A stretch of 5,641 nt of DNA, taken from NCBI GenBank assembly GCA_029821235.1, contig JALGTT010000091.1:1-5641 (forward strand), given 5' to 3'. The notes under the pieces were generated by a model. The model did not search any database. It saw only the letters and a list, made by a program, of their open reading frames with translations, and had not been told where the DNA came from. Source of the stretch: Candidatus Hebobacteria bacterium (GTDB lineage Bacteria > Armatimonadota > Hebobacteria > Hebobacterales > Hebobacteraceae). Positions 1 through 5,641 of this stretch are shown here, one piece after another; positions within the stretch are counted from its first letter, which is position 1; every line of letters starts with the position of its first letter. The position numbers were made by a program, and so were the translations under genes.

Positions 1-1
1 A

Positions 2-175
2 GTGCGGCTGCTCGGGGTGAGGGCCTCCAATTTCGCACAGGGGCCGCGGCAGGTGTCGCTCTTCGACCCGCGCGCCCAGAAGCGCGCGCAACTGGAGAAA
101 TCCCTCGCCTATCTCCGCAAGCGGTTCGGTCCGGGCGCGGTGAAGTGGGCCAGGGATTACGAAGCGCGTGAGTAG
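2..175 (+). CDS. dinB: DNA polymerase IV (DinB, Y family), C-terminal end only
   Basis: This is the 3' end of a gene entering from the left edge; 57 residues and a TAG stop are visible. It begins VRLLGVRASNF, which matches the last strand of the Y-family little-finger domain, where RLLGVRVSNL-like sequence is typical. It then has QVSLFD (motif QVSLF at bases 50-64), a good match to the sliding-clamp binding motif QLSLF, followed by a basic helix ending KRFGPGAVKWARDY, also typical of DinB proteins with an internal clamp motif. Pol IV carries out error-prone translesion synthesis and is recruited to the replication fork through the beta clamp. The catalytic palm and fingers lie outside the window, so activity cannot be judged. 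The gene converges on the ribonuclease with no spacer. An ImuB-like relative is possible but fits less well. Confidence 0.85.
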   Translation: MRLLGVRASNFAQGPRQVSLFDPRAQKRAQLEKSLAYLRKRFGPGAVKWARDYEARE

Positions 176-2230
176 CTATCTCCGAGAAGTGCCCAGCCGG
201 CGCGCGCCGCGGCGGAGCAGCCCCACGCGCTTGCGCGGAGGGGCCGCGGGAGTCTCTGGGATCTCCGGCGGCGCGGGCGCTGCAGGCGGCGCGGAGGCGG
301 ACTGCGCGGGCGGCGCGGCCGGGGCGGGGCTCTGGGTGGCGGCCGCCTGCGGGGCCGCGGGAGCCATCTCCGCAGCCTTCTTCTTGGACCGGGGGCGTCG
401 TCGCCGTGAGCGCTTCTTGGAGGTGTCCGGGGCAGGTGGAGCAGCCGGTGCGGCGGGAGCCGCCTCCTGCTGCTCGCTTTCCGGCTGCTTCTTTTTTCGC
501 CTTCGCCGGCGCTTCGGCTTGGACTCGGGCTGCTGCGGCTCGGGGGACATCCCCTTCACATGTCCCTTGAGATAGGAGTGCGAGGCCTCGGTGACCACCA
601 CCGTGACCGGTCCGTCGGAGGGGAGAGGGCCCTGTATCTCCACGCGGCACCCCTCGCACCAGCCATGCGCGGGTTCGTCGCCGACCTGGCGGGGGACCTC
701 CAGGTGCGCGACCTCCACCTCGTCGCCCTTGGAGAAGAGTTTCACTGCGCGCGTCGCATTGGCGAGGGTGGTGGCCGTGACTTCGTGCTCCTCCAGGCTG
801 AGGCTGTCGTCGGCTCTGATGTAGACCGGCCGGCCAACCATCGCGTCGAGGTGGGCGGACCTGGCTCCTCCCTCGCCGACCAGCACGGAGGCGACGGGCG
901 GGGCGGCGCGCACGATCACCGTCTTGCGCTTTTCCTCCGCGCACAACTTGCGAATCTCCCGCTCGATCCTGAGGGCGATGGTGAGAGGGGTACGCACCCG
1001 GCCAAGGCCGCCGCAGTGAGGGCAGGTCTCCGTGAGAATGCCCATCAAACTCTCGCCCCTGCGCTTGCGGGTCATCTCCACCAACCCCAGCGGGCTGAGG
1101 TGGACGATCTTGGTCTTCTGGCGGTCCTTGGCGAGCAAGTCCTGGAAGGTCTTCATCACCTTCTGGCGGTCGCGGGCGCGGTCCATGTCGATGAAGTCGA
1201 TCACAATGATCCCGCCCAGATCGCGCAGCCGGAGTTGGCGGGCCACCTCCTCGGCCGCCTCCAGGTTGGTGCGAAGGATGGTGTCGGCGAGGCGCTTGCC
1301 GCCGGTGAAGCGGCCGGTGTTCACGTCTATCGCGGAGAAGGCCTCCGCCTCGTCAATGCTGATGTACCCGCCCGCCTTCAGCCACACCCGCCTGCGCAAC
1401 AGCCGGTCAATCTCCTCCTCGATCCCGTACTTGTGGAAGATGGGGAGTTTGCCGCGGTATCGCTTGACCCGTTTGCGGAGCCGAGGCGCGAGGTGGGAGA
1501 CGAGTTCCAGCGCGTGGTCGTAGGCGCTCTTGGAGTCCAGCACCAGTTCGCTCACATCGTCGGTGAAGGCGTCGCGGATCACCTGGTAGGTGAGGGTGAG
1601 GTCCTGGTGGAGAACCGCGGGGGCCTTCGCCTGCGCGGCCTTCTTCATCAGCCGGTCGCGGAGGTCGAGCAGCACCTTCAGATCGGCCTCCAGGTCCCGC
1701 TTTCCGTGCCCCTCGGCCTCGGTACGGATGATGAGTCCACACCCGGAGGGGCGGAGTTGGCGGCCCAGTTTGCGCAGCCGGTCCCGCTCCTTGGCCTCCT
1801 CGATCCGGCGGGAGACCCCGATCTGCCGGCCGTCGGAGAGCAGGAGCACCAGATAGCGGCCGGGGAGGGCGAGGCGGGTGGTGGCGCGCGCTCCCTTGCT
1901 TCCCACCGCCGCCCGCACGATCTGCACCACCACCTGCTGCCCCTCCTTCAGGCGATCGGTGATCTTTCGGGAGCGGGGGAGGCTGGCGGAGGTGACCCCC
2001 GTCTCGGTGACGAAGCCCACATCATCGGCACACAGAAAGACGTTCTTCTCGGCCCCGATATCGGCGAAGGCGGCGTCCATGCCGGGCAGGACGCTCACTA
2101 CGCGCGCCTTGTAGATGCTTCCCACGATCCGCGGGTCGCGCTCGATGTGCAGTTCCGCGAGTTGTCCGTCCTCCAGGATCGCCACCCGGGATTCCAGGTC
2201 TTCGGCGTTGACTATGATCTGTTTCTTCAC
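176..2230 (-). CDS. rng: Ribonuclease E/G family endoribonuclease
   Basis: A 684-residue Rne/Rng protein: a single-strand endonuclease for mRNA decay and rRNA/tRNA processing. The start is GTG; MKKQIIVNAEDLESRVAILEDG is the normal family N-terminus, so the start is secure despite a weak Shine-Dalgarno. An S1 RNA-binding segment spans about 36-120 (ARVVSVLPGMDAAFADIG). R169 and T170 in LIIRTEAEG match the 5'-sensor pocket. Catalytic metal ligands are D302 (AIDVNTGRFTG) and D345 (VIDFIDM). C403 and C406 (CPHC) form the zinc link used for dimerisation. Residues about 495-560 form an extra OB/TRAM-like stretch with a second cysteine pair (C525, C528). The tail (561-684) is Ala/Pro-rich with Arg/Lys blocks at 571-581 and 605-618. 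The body is RNase G-like, but the basic tail resembles RNase E scaffolds. It lies downstream of the DUF2344 and radical SAM genes, as in many genomes. Family and catalysis are certain; whether to name it rne or rng is a matter of convention. Confidence 0.95.
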   Translation of the reverse strand: MKKQIIVNAEDLESRVAILEDGQLAELHIERDPRIVGSIYKARVVSVLPGMDAAFADIGAEKNVFLCADDVGFVTETGVTSASLPRSRKITDRLKEGQQVVVQIVRAAVGSKGARATTRLALPGRYLVLLLSDGRQIGVSRRIEEAKERDRLRKLGRQLRPSGCGLIIRTEAEGHGKRDLEADLKVLLDLRDRLMKKAAQAKAPAVLHQDLTLTYQVIRDAFTDDVSELVLDSKSAYDHALELVSHLAPRLRKRVKRYRGKLPIFHKYGIEEEIDRLLRRRVWLKAGGYISIDEAEAFSAIDVNTGRFTGGKRLADTILRTNLEAAEEVARQLRLRDLGGIIVIDFIDMDRARDRQKVMKTFQDLLAKDRQKTKIVHLSPLGLVEMTRKRRGESLMGILTETCPHCGGLGRVRTPLTIALRIEREIRKLCAEEKRKTVIVRAAPPVASVLVGEGGARSAHLDAMVGRPVYIRADDSLSLEEHEVTATTLANATRAVKLFSKGDEVEVAHLEVPRQVGDEPAHGWCEGCRVEIQGPLPSDGPVTVVVTEASHSYLKGHVKGMSPEPQQPESKPKRRRRRKKKQPESEQQEAAPAAPAAPPAPDTSKKRSRRRRPRSKKKAAEMAPAAPQAAATQSPAPAAPPAQSASAPPAAPAPPEIPETPAAPPRKRVGLLRRGARRLGTSRR

Positions 2231-2249
2231 TTGTTATGCTCGCTTTCCC

Positions 2250-2269
2250 GGAGCCCGCGGCGGGGCTCC
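2250..2269 (-). promoter_or_regulatory. Stem-loop in the ribonuclease leader
   Basis: GGAGCCC at 2250-2256 pairs perfectly with GGGCTCC at 2263-2269 around a 6-nt loop. Two further G-C pairs (2248-2249 with 2272-2273) can form across a 2-nt bulge. In the minus-strand transcript the hairpin ends 19 nt before the GTG start of the ribonuclease and is followed by a relatively A-rich ribosome-entry stretch. No U-tract follows, so it does not look like an intrinsic terminator. It could be a processing site or a leader element controlling ribonuclease translation; this role is inference. Confidence 0.5.
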
Positions 2270-2290
2270 TCGGGGCCGGAGATGACTCCA

Positions 2291-2302
2291 GAGCGCGCGC
2301 TC
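2291..2302. repeat. 12-bp perfect palindrome at the DUF2344 stop codon
   Basis: GAGCGCGCGCTC is exactly self-complementary. It overlaps two bases of the TGA stop (2301-2303) of the DUF2344 gene and lies about 20 bp from the ribonuclease leader stem-loop. With no loop bases it would make only a short imperfect hairpin in RNA, so it could equally be a protein-binding dyad or chance in GC-rich DNA. The palindrome is certain; a function is not. Confidence 0.4.
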
Positions 2303-3008
2303 AGCGTCTCTGTCGCCGCCATCTCTTGCCCCGGGCCGCTCCCGGCCTGCGGTCCTCGCTCGGCCGAGTGGAGAGTTCGGTGCGGTGGTATCGTTTCACG
2401 TGCTCGTGTTCGTCCAGCCCGAGAAGCGCGATCACCTCTTGCGGACGCGCTCCCCCGTGGCTGCCGGTGCGCAGCCTCATGCGCAACACCAGGCCGTCAT
2501 CCCCCTCCACCACCTCCAGGCGATGGATGAGCGGACGGAGGTCAACCGTGCGCTCCGGCCTCTCCCCCCCGCGGTGCACGATGAGTTGGGGGCTGGCGAG
2601 AAGTTGGTCCACGCGGCGCTGCAGGTCCTCGCGCCCGATGGAGTCGGTGAGCGCAACTTCGTAGCCGGCCAGGTCAATGTTGCCGAAGGTCTCCTTCTTG
2701 CGGTAGGCAGGCAGAGACCACACCTCCGTCACCTGGAGGCCGGCGGGCAACTGCTCGTTGAGCCGCTGCTTGACCTGGTCGGCATCCATCGCCTCCGTCA
2801 CGTGGAGGGCGAACAACTCGACGTCGCTGGTGGCGCCCAGGGGCAAGGGAGGACCGAAACTCAGTTTGGGGTGAGGGTTGTGGCCCTGGGTGAGGGCCAG
2901 CGGCAGCCCCGCGCGGCGCAGCGCGCGCTCGAGGGTGCGCTTGACATCGAGATGGGAGATCCAGCGCAACTCGTCGCCCTTCCGGTATCGGCACACGAAC
3001 TGGGCCAT
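2301..3008 (-). CDS. DUF2344 / TIGR03936 radical SAM-associated protein
   Basis: A 235-residue protein of the DUF2344 family, which occurs next to, or fused to, TIGR03960-type radical SAM proteins. Family hallmarks seen: an N-terminal strand FVCRYRKGDELRWISHLDV with WISHLD at 16-21, a basic helix RTLERALRRAGLPLA, the signature QGHNPHPKLSFGPPLPLG at 41-58, a DLRPLI segment at 156-161, and GGARPQEVIALLGL at 185-198. The last 15 or so residues are strongly basic (RRPGAARGKRWRRQRR), suggesting nucleic-acid contact, though this is inference. No catalytic residues can be assigned and the biochemical role of the family is not established to my knowledge. The ATG start lies one base after the TGA of the radical SAM gene, with a strong Shine-Dalgarno inside that gene's end. 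Translational coupling and a 1:1 partnership with the upstream product are therefore likely. Confidence 0.93.
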   Translation of the reverse strand: MAQFVCRYRKGDELRWISHLDVKRTLERALRRAGLPLALTQGHNPHPKLSFGPPLPLGATSDVELFALHVTEAMDADQVKQRLNEQLPAGLQVTEVWSLPAYRKKETFGNIDLAGYEVALTDSIGREDLQRRVDQLLASPQLIVHRGGERPERTVDLRPLIHRLEVVEGDDGLVLRMRLRTGSHGGARPQEVIALLGLDEHEHVKRYHRTELSTRPSEDRRPGAARGKRWRRQRR

Positions 3009-3019
3009 CTCAGGCCTCC
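3006..3019 (-). promoter_or_regulatory. Ribosome binding site and coupled stop/start, radical SAM to DUF2344
   Basis: On the minus strand the sequence reads GGAGG-CCTGAG-ATG. The Shine-Dalgarno GGAGG (3015-3019) sits 6 nt before the DUF2344 ATG (3006-3008). The upstream TGA (3010-3012) falls inside that spacer, with a single G between stop and start. This arrangement lets a terminating ribosome restart directly and fixes the DUF2344 start with high confidence. Confidence 0.85.
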
Positions 3020-4761
3020 CCCCGGCCGAGGGCCCGCTCCGCCTCCGCGCGGAGCGCGGACTTGCCGAGGCCGCACGCGATGTGGTCCCAGGCGAGAGCG
3101 GCGTCGAGCGGCAGGTCCTGGTTGGCGTAGTCGGAGAGGCGAAGGCCGCACTCCGAGAAGGCCTGCTCCCAGAGCGCGAACTGGAAGTGCTCGCCCCAGG
3201 AGTCGAATTTCGCCCCCAGTTGCCAGGCGCGGTGGATGACGGCCCCCAGTCTGCGGTCCCCGCGGGAGATGGCGGCCTCCAGCGCGCTCACCGCCGGGTC
3301 GGTCCACGAGAGTTTCACGGCCCGCGCGCGGAGGGTCTGTTGGAGCAGACGCTGCTTCTCCGCCAGCGCCTCGGTCTCATCCTGCCCCATCCACTGGAAC
3401 GGGGTGTGGGGCTTGGGGACGAAGCCGGCCACGCTGACCGAGATCTGCAGCCGGCCGCGGCGCGGCCCCAGCGCGCCCCGGCCGAAGGCGAGCAGCCGCT
3501 GTACCAGGTCGGCGATCGCCTCCACGTCCTCCTCGGTCTCGGTGGGCAGGCCGATCATGAAGTACAACTTCAACCTGAACCACCCGGAGGAGAAGGCGGC
3601 ATCCGCGGCCGCGAACAACTCCTCCTCGGACATCTGCTTGCGGAGCACCGCGCGCAGGCGGTCCGTCCCCGCCTCCGGCGCGAAGGTGAGACCGCTCTTG
3701 CGCACCTGCCGGATCTGGTTGGCGATGGCGACCGAGAACGCGTCCGCCCGCAGCGAGGGCAGCGCCACCCCGACCCCCCGGGCGCCCAAGCGCCGGGTGA
3801 GGCCGGTGACCAGTTCCTCTATCTGGCTGTGGTCCACGCTGGTGAAGGCGAGCAGCGAAATCTCGTCGAACCCGGTGGCCGCGACCGCCTCCTCCGCCTG
3901 ACGCAGCAGGGTGTCGAGTTTTCGCTCGCGCCGCGGCCGGTAGAAGGCGCCCGCCTGGCAGAACCGGCACCCGCGCGCACACCCGCGCATGATCTCCAGG
4001 GTCACCCGGGAGTGCACGGTGTCCAAGTAGGGCACCAACTGTCTGGTGGGGAATGGGGCGGCATCGAGGTCGGCCACATAGCGCCGGGTGATGGGACACT
4101 GCGCGCCGTTGACCGGCGTCACCGCGCCCACCGGCCCCGCGCCCGCGGGCGAATACTGGTAGCGGCTGGGCACGTACACGCCGGGAATGGCGGCGAGCCG
4201 CGCGAGCGCCTCCGCGCGCCCGCCGTGCGAGGCCTCCAGGATTTCGAGCAGCGCCTCCTCACCCTCTCCCACCAGAATGGCGTCGAAGAAATCGGCCATC
4301 GGCTCCGGGTTAGCAGCCCCCGGGCCGCCGCCGATCACCAGCGGGTGGTCGTCCGTGCGATCGGCCGCCCGCGGGGGAATGCCCGCCAGGTCGAGCATGT
4401 TGAGCGCGTTGGTGTAGGTGAGTTCATAGGGGAGGGTGATCCCGATCACGTCGAAGTCGGACAGCGGCCTGCGGGACTCCAGGCTGGTGAGAGGCGCGCC
4501 GGCCCGGCGCAGTTCCGCCTCCATATCGGTCCACGGCGCGTAGCACCGCTCCGCGAGGTAGTCCGGGTGAGAGTTGACCACGTGATAGAGGATCTGGAGC
4601 CCGAGGTGGGACATCCCGACTTCGTAGACATCGGGGTAGAGGAGGGCGAGGCGAACGCGCGCGGCCTCCCAGTCCTTGTGGACCGCGTTCCATTCGCCGT
4701 CAATGTAGCGCGCGGGCTTATTGACCCGCGCCAACAGAGCCTCGAACTGCGAAATCTGCAT
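3010..4761 (-). CDS. TIGR03960 family radical SAM protein (B12-binding-like N-terminus)
   Basis: A 583-residue radical SAM enzyme of the TIGR03960 type; substrate unknown. The N-terminal part (about 35-200) resembles a cobalamin-binding Rossmann domain (VRLALLYPDVYEVGMSHLGLQ, then GGGPGAANPEP and VGEGEE), but I see no DxHxxG cobalamin motif. The radical SAM core begins near residue 254 with TLEIMRGCARGCRFCQAGAFYRP: the CxxxCxxC cluster ligands are C261, C265 and C268 (bases 3958-3981). It continues through LLAFTSVDHSQIEELV, FAPEAGTDRLR and KLYFMIGLPTETEEDV to GFVPKPHTPFQW. The C-terminal SALEAAISRGDRRLGAVI and W-rich segment is typical of the family. A GTG lies directly before the chosen ATG and would add one residue. 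ATG is preferred because the weak GGGA element is better spaced from it. The gene is followed by its DUF2344 partner after one base and preceded by a 160-nt spacer after yebC. Confidence 0.93.
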   Translation of the reverse strand: MQISQFEALLARVNKPARYIDGEWNAVHKDWEAARVRLALLYPDVYEVGMSHLGLQILYHVVNSHPDYLAERCYAPWTDMEAELRRAGAPLTSLESRRPLSDFDVIGITLPYELTYTNALNMLDLAGIPPRAADRTDDHPLVIGGGPGAANPEPMADFFDAILVGEGEEALLEILEASHGGRAEALARLAAIPGVYVPSRYQYSPAGAGPVGAVTPVNGAQCPITRRYVADLDAAPFPTRQLVPYLDTVHSRVTLEIMRGCARGCRFCQAGAFYRPRRERKLDTLLRQAEEAVAATGFDEISLLAFTSVDHSQIEELVTGLTRRLGARGVGVALPSLRADAFSVAIANQIRQVRKSGLTFAPEAGTDRLRAVLRKQMSEEELFAAADAAFSSGWFRLKLYFMIGLPTETEEDVEAIADLVQRLLAFGRGALGPRRGRLQISVSVAGFVPKPHTPFQWMGQDETEALAEKQRLLQQTLRARAVKLSWTDPAVSALEAAISRGDRRLGAVIHRAWQLGAKFDSWGEHFQFALWEQAFSECGLRLSDYANQDLPLDAALAWDHIACGLGKSALRAEAERALGRGEA

Positions 4762-4776
4762 CACTTCCCAGGCAGA

Positions 4777-4798
4777 TCCGCCTCCGGCGGACCCGCCG
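4777..4798. repeat. Overlapping inverted repeats before the radical SAM start
   Basis: TCCGCC (4777-4782) pairs with GGCGGA (4786-4791) around a 3-nt loop. CGGCGG (4785-4790) can alternatively pair with CCGCCG (4793-4798), although the 2-nt gap makes that alternative hairpin strained. The first stem ends about 15 nt before the radical SAM ATG in the transcript, so it could hinder ribosome access. The pairing is visible; regulatory meaning is inference. Confidence 0.4.
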
Positions 4799-4819
4799 CA
4801 TCACCCTCTTGCCACCCCT

Positions 4820-4836
4820 GCGGCCCCTCGGGCCGC
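4820..4836. repeat. 7-bp perfect stem-loop downstream of yebC
   Basis: GCGGCCC (4820-4826) pairs perfectly with GGGCCGC (4830-4836) around a CTC loop. It lies about 90 nt after the yebC stop in the direction of yebC transcription. No T-run follows on the minus strand, so it does not match a standard intrinsic terminator. It could be a U-less terminator, an mRNA 3'-end stabiliser, or simple GC-rich coincidence. Confidence 0.4.
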
Positions 4837-4924
4837 TCACTGTCGCCTGTGCTCCGCCCGGCCGGTCGCCCCGGTCAGTCCGTCCCCGCGCCTGGTGCAG
4901 ATGTGAGGAGGCGGGCGGTAGGCC

Positions 4925-5641
4925 CTAGGCCACCAGTGCCTCCATCACCTCTTCCGGGATGTCGAAGTTAGAGTAGACGTTCTGCACCTCGTCCAACTCG
5001 TCGAGCGCGTCCAGCAGGCGAAGCGTCTGCTGGGCCTGCTTCTCGTCCAGCGTCACGCGCGTCTGGGGGAGCATGGTCACCTCTGCGCTCTCCACGGTGA
5101 TCCCGGCGTCCACCAAAGCCTGTTTCACCGCATCGAGGTCGGAGGGTGCGGTGCGCACCTCGTAGGAGGCGTCCTCCGTGATCATGTCCTCCGCGCCGGC
5201 CTCCACGGCCACCTCCAGCACGCGCTCCTCGGGGGCCGCCTCCCTGGGCACGATGATGATGCCCTTCTGGGAGAACAGCCAGGCCACGCAGTTGGTCTCC
5301 CCCAGGTTGCCGCCGTTGCGGCCGAACACGGTGCGCAGGTCGCCCACCGTGCGGTTGCGGTTGTCGGTGAGCACCTCCACCAACACCGCCACCCCTCCGG
5401 GCCCGTATCCTTCGTAGGTCAACTGCTCGAGGACCGCCCCCTCGATCTCCCCGGTGCCGCGCTGGATCGCCCGCTTGACATTGTCCTGGGGCATCCCCGC
5501 GGCCCGTGCGCGGTCCATGGCGATGCGGAGCCGGCTGTTGCTCTCCGGATCACCGCCGCCGGCGCGCGCCGCGGCCATGATCTCCCGGGTGATCTTGGCA
5601 AAGGTCTTGCTCTTGCGAGCGTCCTGCGCCTGTTTGCGCAG
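4925..5641 (-). CDS. yebC: YebC/TACO1 family translation factor, N-terminus cut by the window edge
   Basis: The frame stays open to the right edge, giving 238 visible residues before a TAG stop. The visible protein begins LRKQAQDARKSKTFAKITREI and continues AAARAGGGDPESNSRLRIAMDRARAAGMPQDNVKRAIQ-RGTGE in the family pattern. It then has LTYEGYGPGGVAVLVEVLTDNRNRT, NGGNLGETNCVAWLF and ends YSNFDIPEEVMEALVA. Family members are about 250 residues and start MSGHSKWANIKHKK-like, so roughly a dozen residues are missing. The internal ATG at 5576-5578 is not the real start because conserved sequence continues upstream of it. The family was long listed as DUF28 transcriptional regulators. Bacterial and mitochondrial members are now linked to relief of ribosome stalling at proline-rich stretches. 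It is not next to ruvC/ruvA/ruvB on the side visible here; the other side is outside the window. Confidence 0.95.
   Translation of the reverse strand: MRKQAQDARKSKTFAKITREIMAAARAGGGDPESNSRLRIAMDRARAAGMPQDNVKRAIQRGTGEIEGAVLEQLTYEGYGPGGVAVLVEVLTDNRNRTVGDLRTVFGRNGGNLGETNCVAWLFSQKGIIIVPREAAPEERVLEVAVEAGAEDMITEDASYEVRTAPSDLDAVKQALVDAGITVESAEVTMLPQTRVTLDEKQAQQTLRLLDALDELDEVQNVYSNFDIPEEVMEALVA

Larger units (their letters stand above)
4765..4924. other. 160-nt GC-rich intergenic spacer between yebC and the radical SAM gene
   Basis: The spacer has no recognisable tRNA, no -10/-35 promoter of sigma70 type on the minus strand, and no hairpin followed by a U-tract. It does hold several inverted repeats, listed separately, and a short Arg-rich open frame that runs into the start of the radical SAM gene. 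Absence of a recognisable promoter leaves open whether yebC and the radical SAM operon are co-transcribed; promoters in GC-rich lineages can be hard to see by eye. Confidence 0.5.

Noticed and set aside
168..575. 135-codon plus-strand frame starting inside the end of dinB
   Set aside because: It is the complement of the Ala/Pro/Arg tail of the ribonuclease, giving Gly/Ala/Arg runs. There is no convincing ribosome site and no family resemblance.
560..2530. 656-codon open frame on the plus strand opposite the ribonuclease
   Set aside because: The protein is low-complexity (His, Leu, Gly, Val, Glu), has no family features, and lies opposite a gene with intact catalytic motifs. Stop-free antisense frames are expected where third positions are nearly all G or C.
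2385..3239. 284-codon plus-strand frame opposite DUF2344
   Set aside because: Shadow of the well-supported DUF2344 and radical SAM genes; no independent signal.
4820..4836. Intrinsic terminator for yebC
   Set aside because: The hairpin is good but no T-run follows in the transcription direction, so it is listed only as a stem-loop.
2878..4971. 697-codon open frame on the plus strand opposite the radical SAM gene
   Set aside because: Same compositional artefact. The opposite strand encodes a full radical SAM protein with its cluster cysteines, and the antisense product is Arg/Pro/Gly-rich with no recognisable domain.
4925..5578. yebC as a complete 217-residue gene starting at the internal ATG
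   Set aside because: The frame continues upstream with conserved family sequence (RKQAQDARKSKTFAKITREI) to the window edge, so the gene is 5'-truncated rather than short.

Overview
This is a GC-rich bacterial window, by eye well over 60% G+C, with strong G/C bias at third codon positions. It is almost fully coding and reads mostly leftward on the minus strand. It carries no rRNA, tRNA, CRISPR array or insertion sequence that I can recognise. The gene set is chromosomal housekeeping rather than a mobile island. The trio radical SAM protein (TIGR03960 type), DUF2344 protein (TIGR03936 type) and Rne/Rng ribonuclease is known from Firmicutes, Chloroflexi, Armatimonadota, some delta-proteobacterial lineages and other non-model bacteria. 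An Armatimonadota-like or similar high-GC lineage is my best guess, with low confidence.

Layout from left to right. At 2-175 (+) is the C-terminal end of a DinB-type DNA polymerase IV with a clamp-binding motif. Its stop codon directly abuts the stop codon of the convergent gene. At 176-2230 (-) is an RNase E/G family endoribonuclease with intact catalytic aspartates and zinc-link cysteines, plus an extra cysteine-pair domain and a long basic, Ala/Pro-rich tail. At 2231-2300 is a 70-nt spacer containing a strong stem-loop, with a 12-bp palindrome at its upstream edge. At 2301-3008 (-) is a DUF2344 protein. At 3010-4761 (-) is its radical SAM partner, separated by a single base. At 4765-4924 is a 160-nt GC-rich spacer with several inverted repeats. 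At 4925-5641 (-) is a YebC/TACO1-family translation factor whose first dozen or so residues lie beyond the right edge.

The minus-strand genes run in the order yebC, radical SAM, DUF2344, ribonuclease. The radical SAM and DUF2344 genes are almost certainly translationally coupled, and the ribonuclease probably belongs to the same operon. The theme is RNA and translation: a ribosome-associated factor, an RNA-decay/processing nuclease, and a radical SAM pair of unknown substrate that is repeatedly found beside this nuclease. The pair is the least understood part of the window. Very long open frames on the plus strand opposite the ribonuclease and radical SAM genes are compositional shadows.
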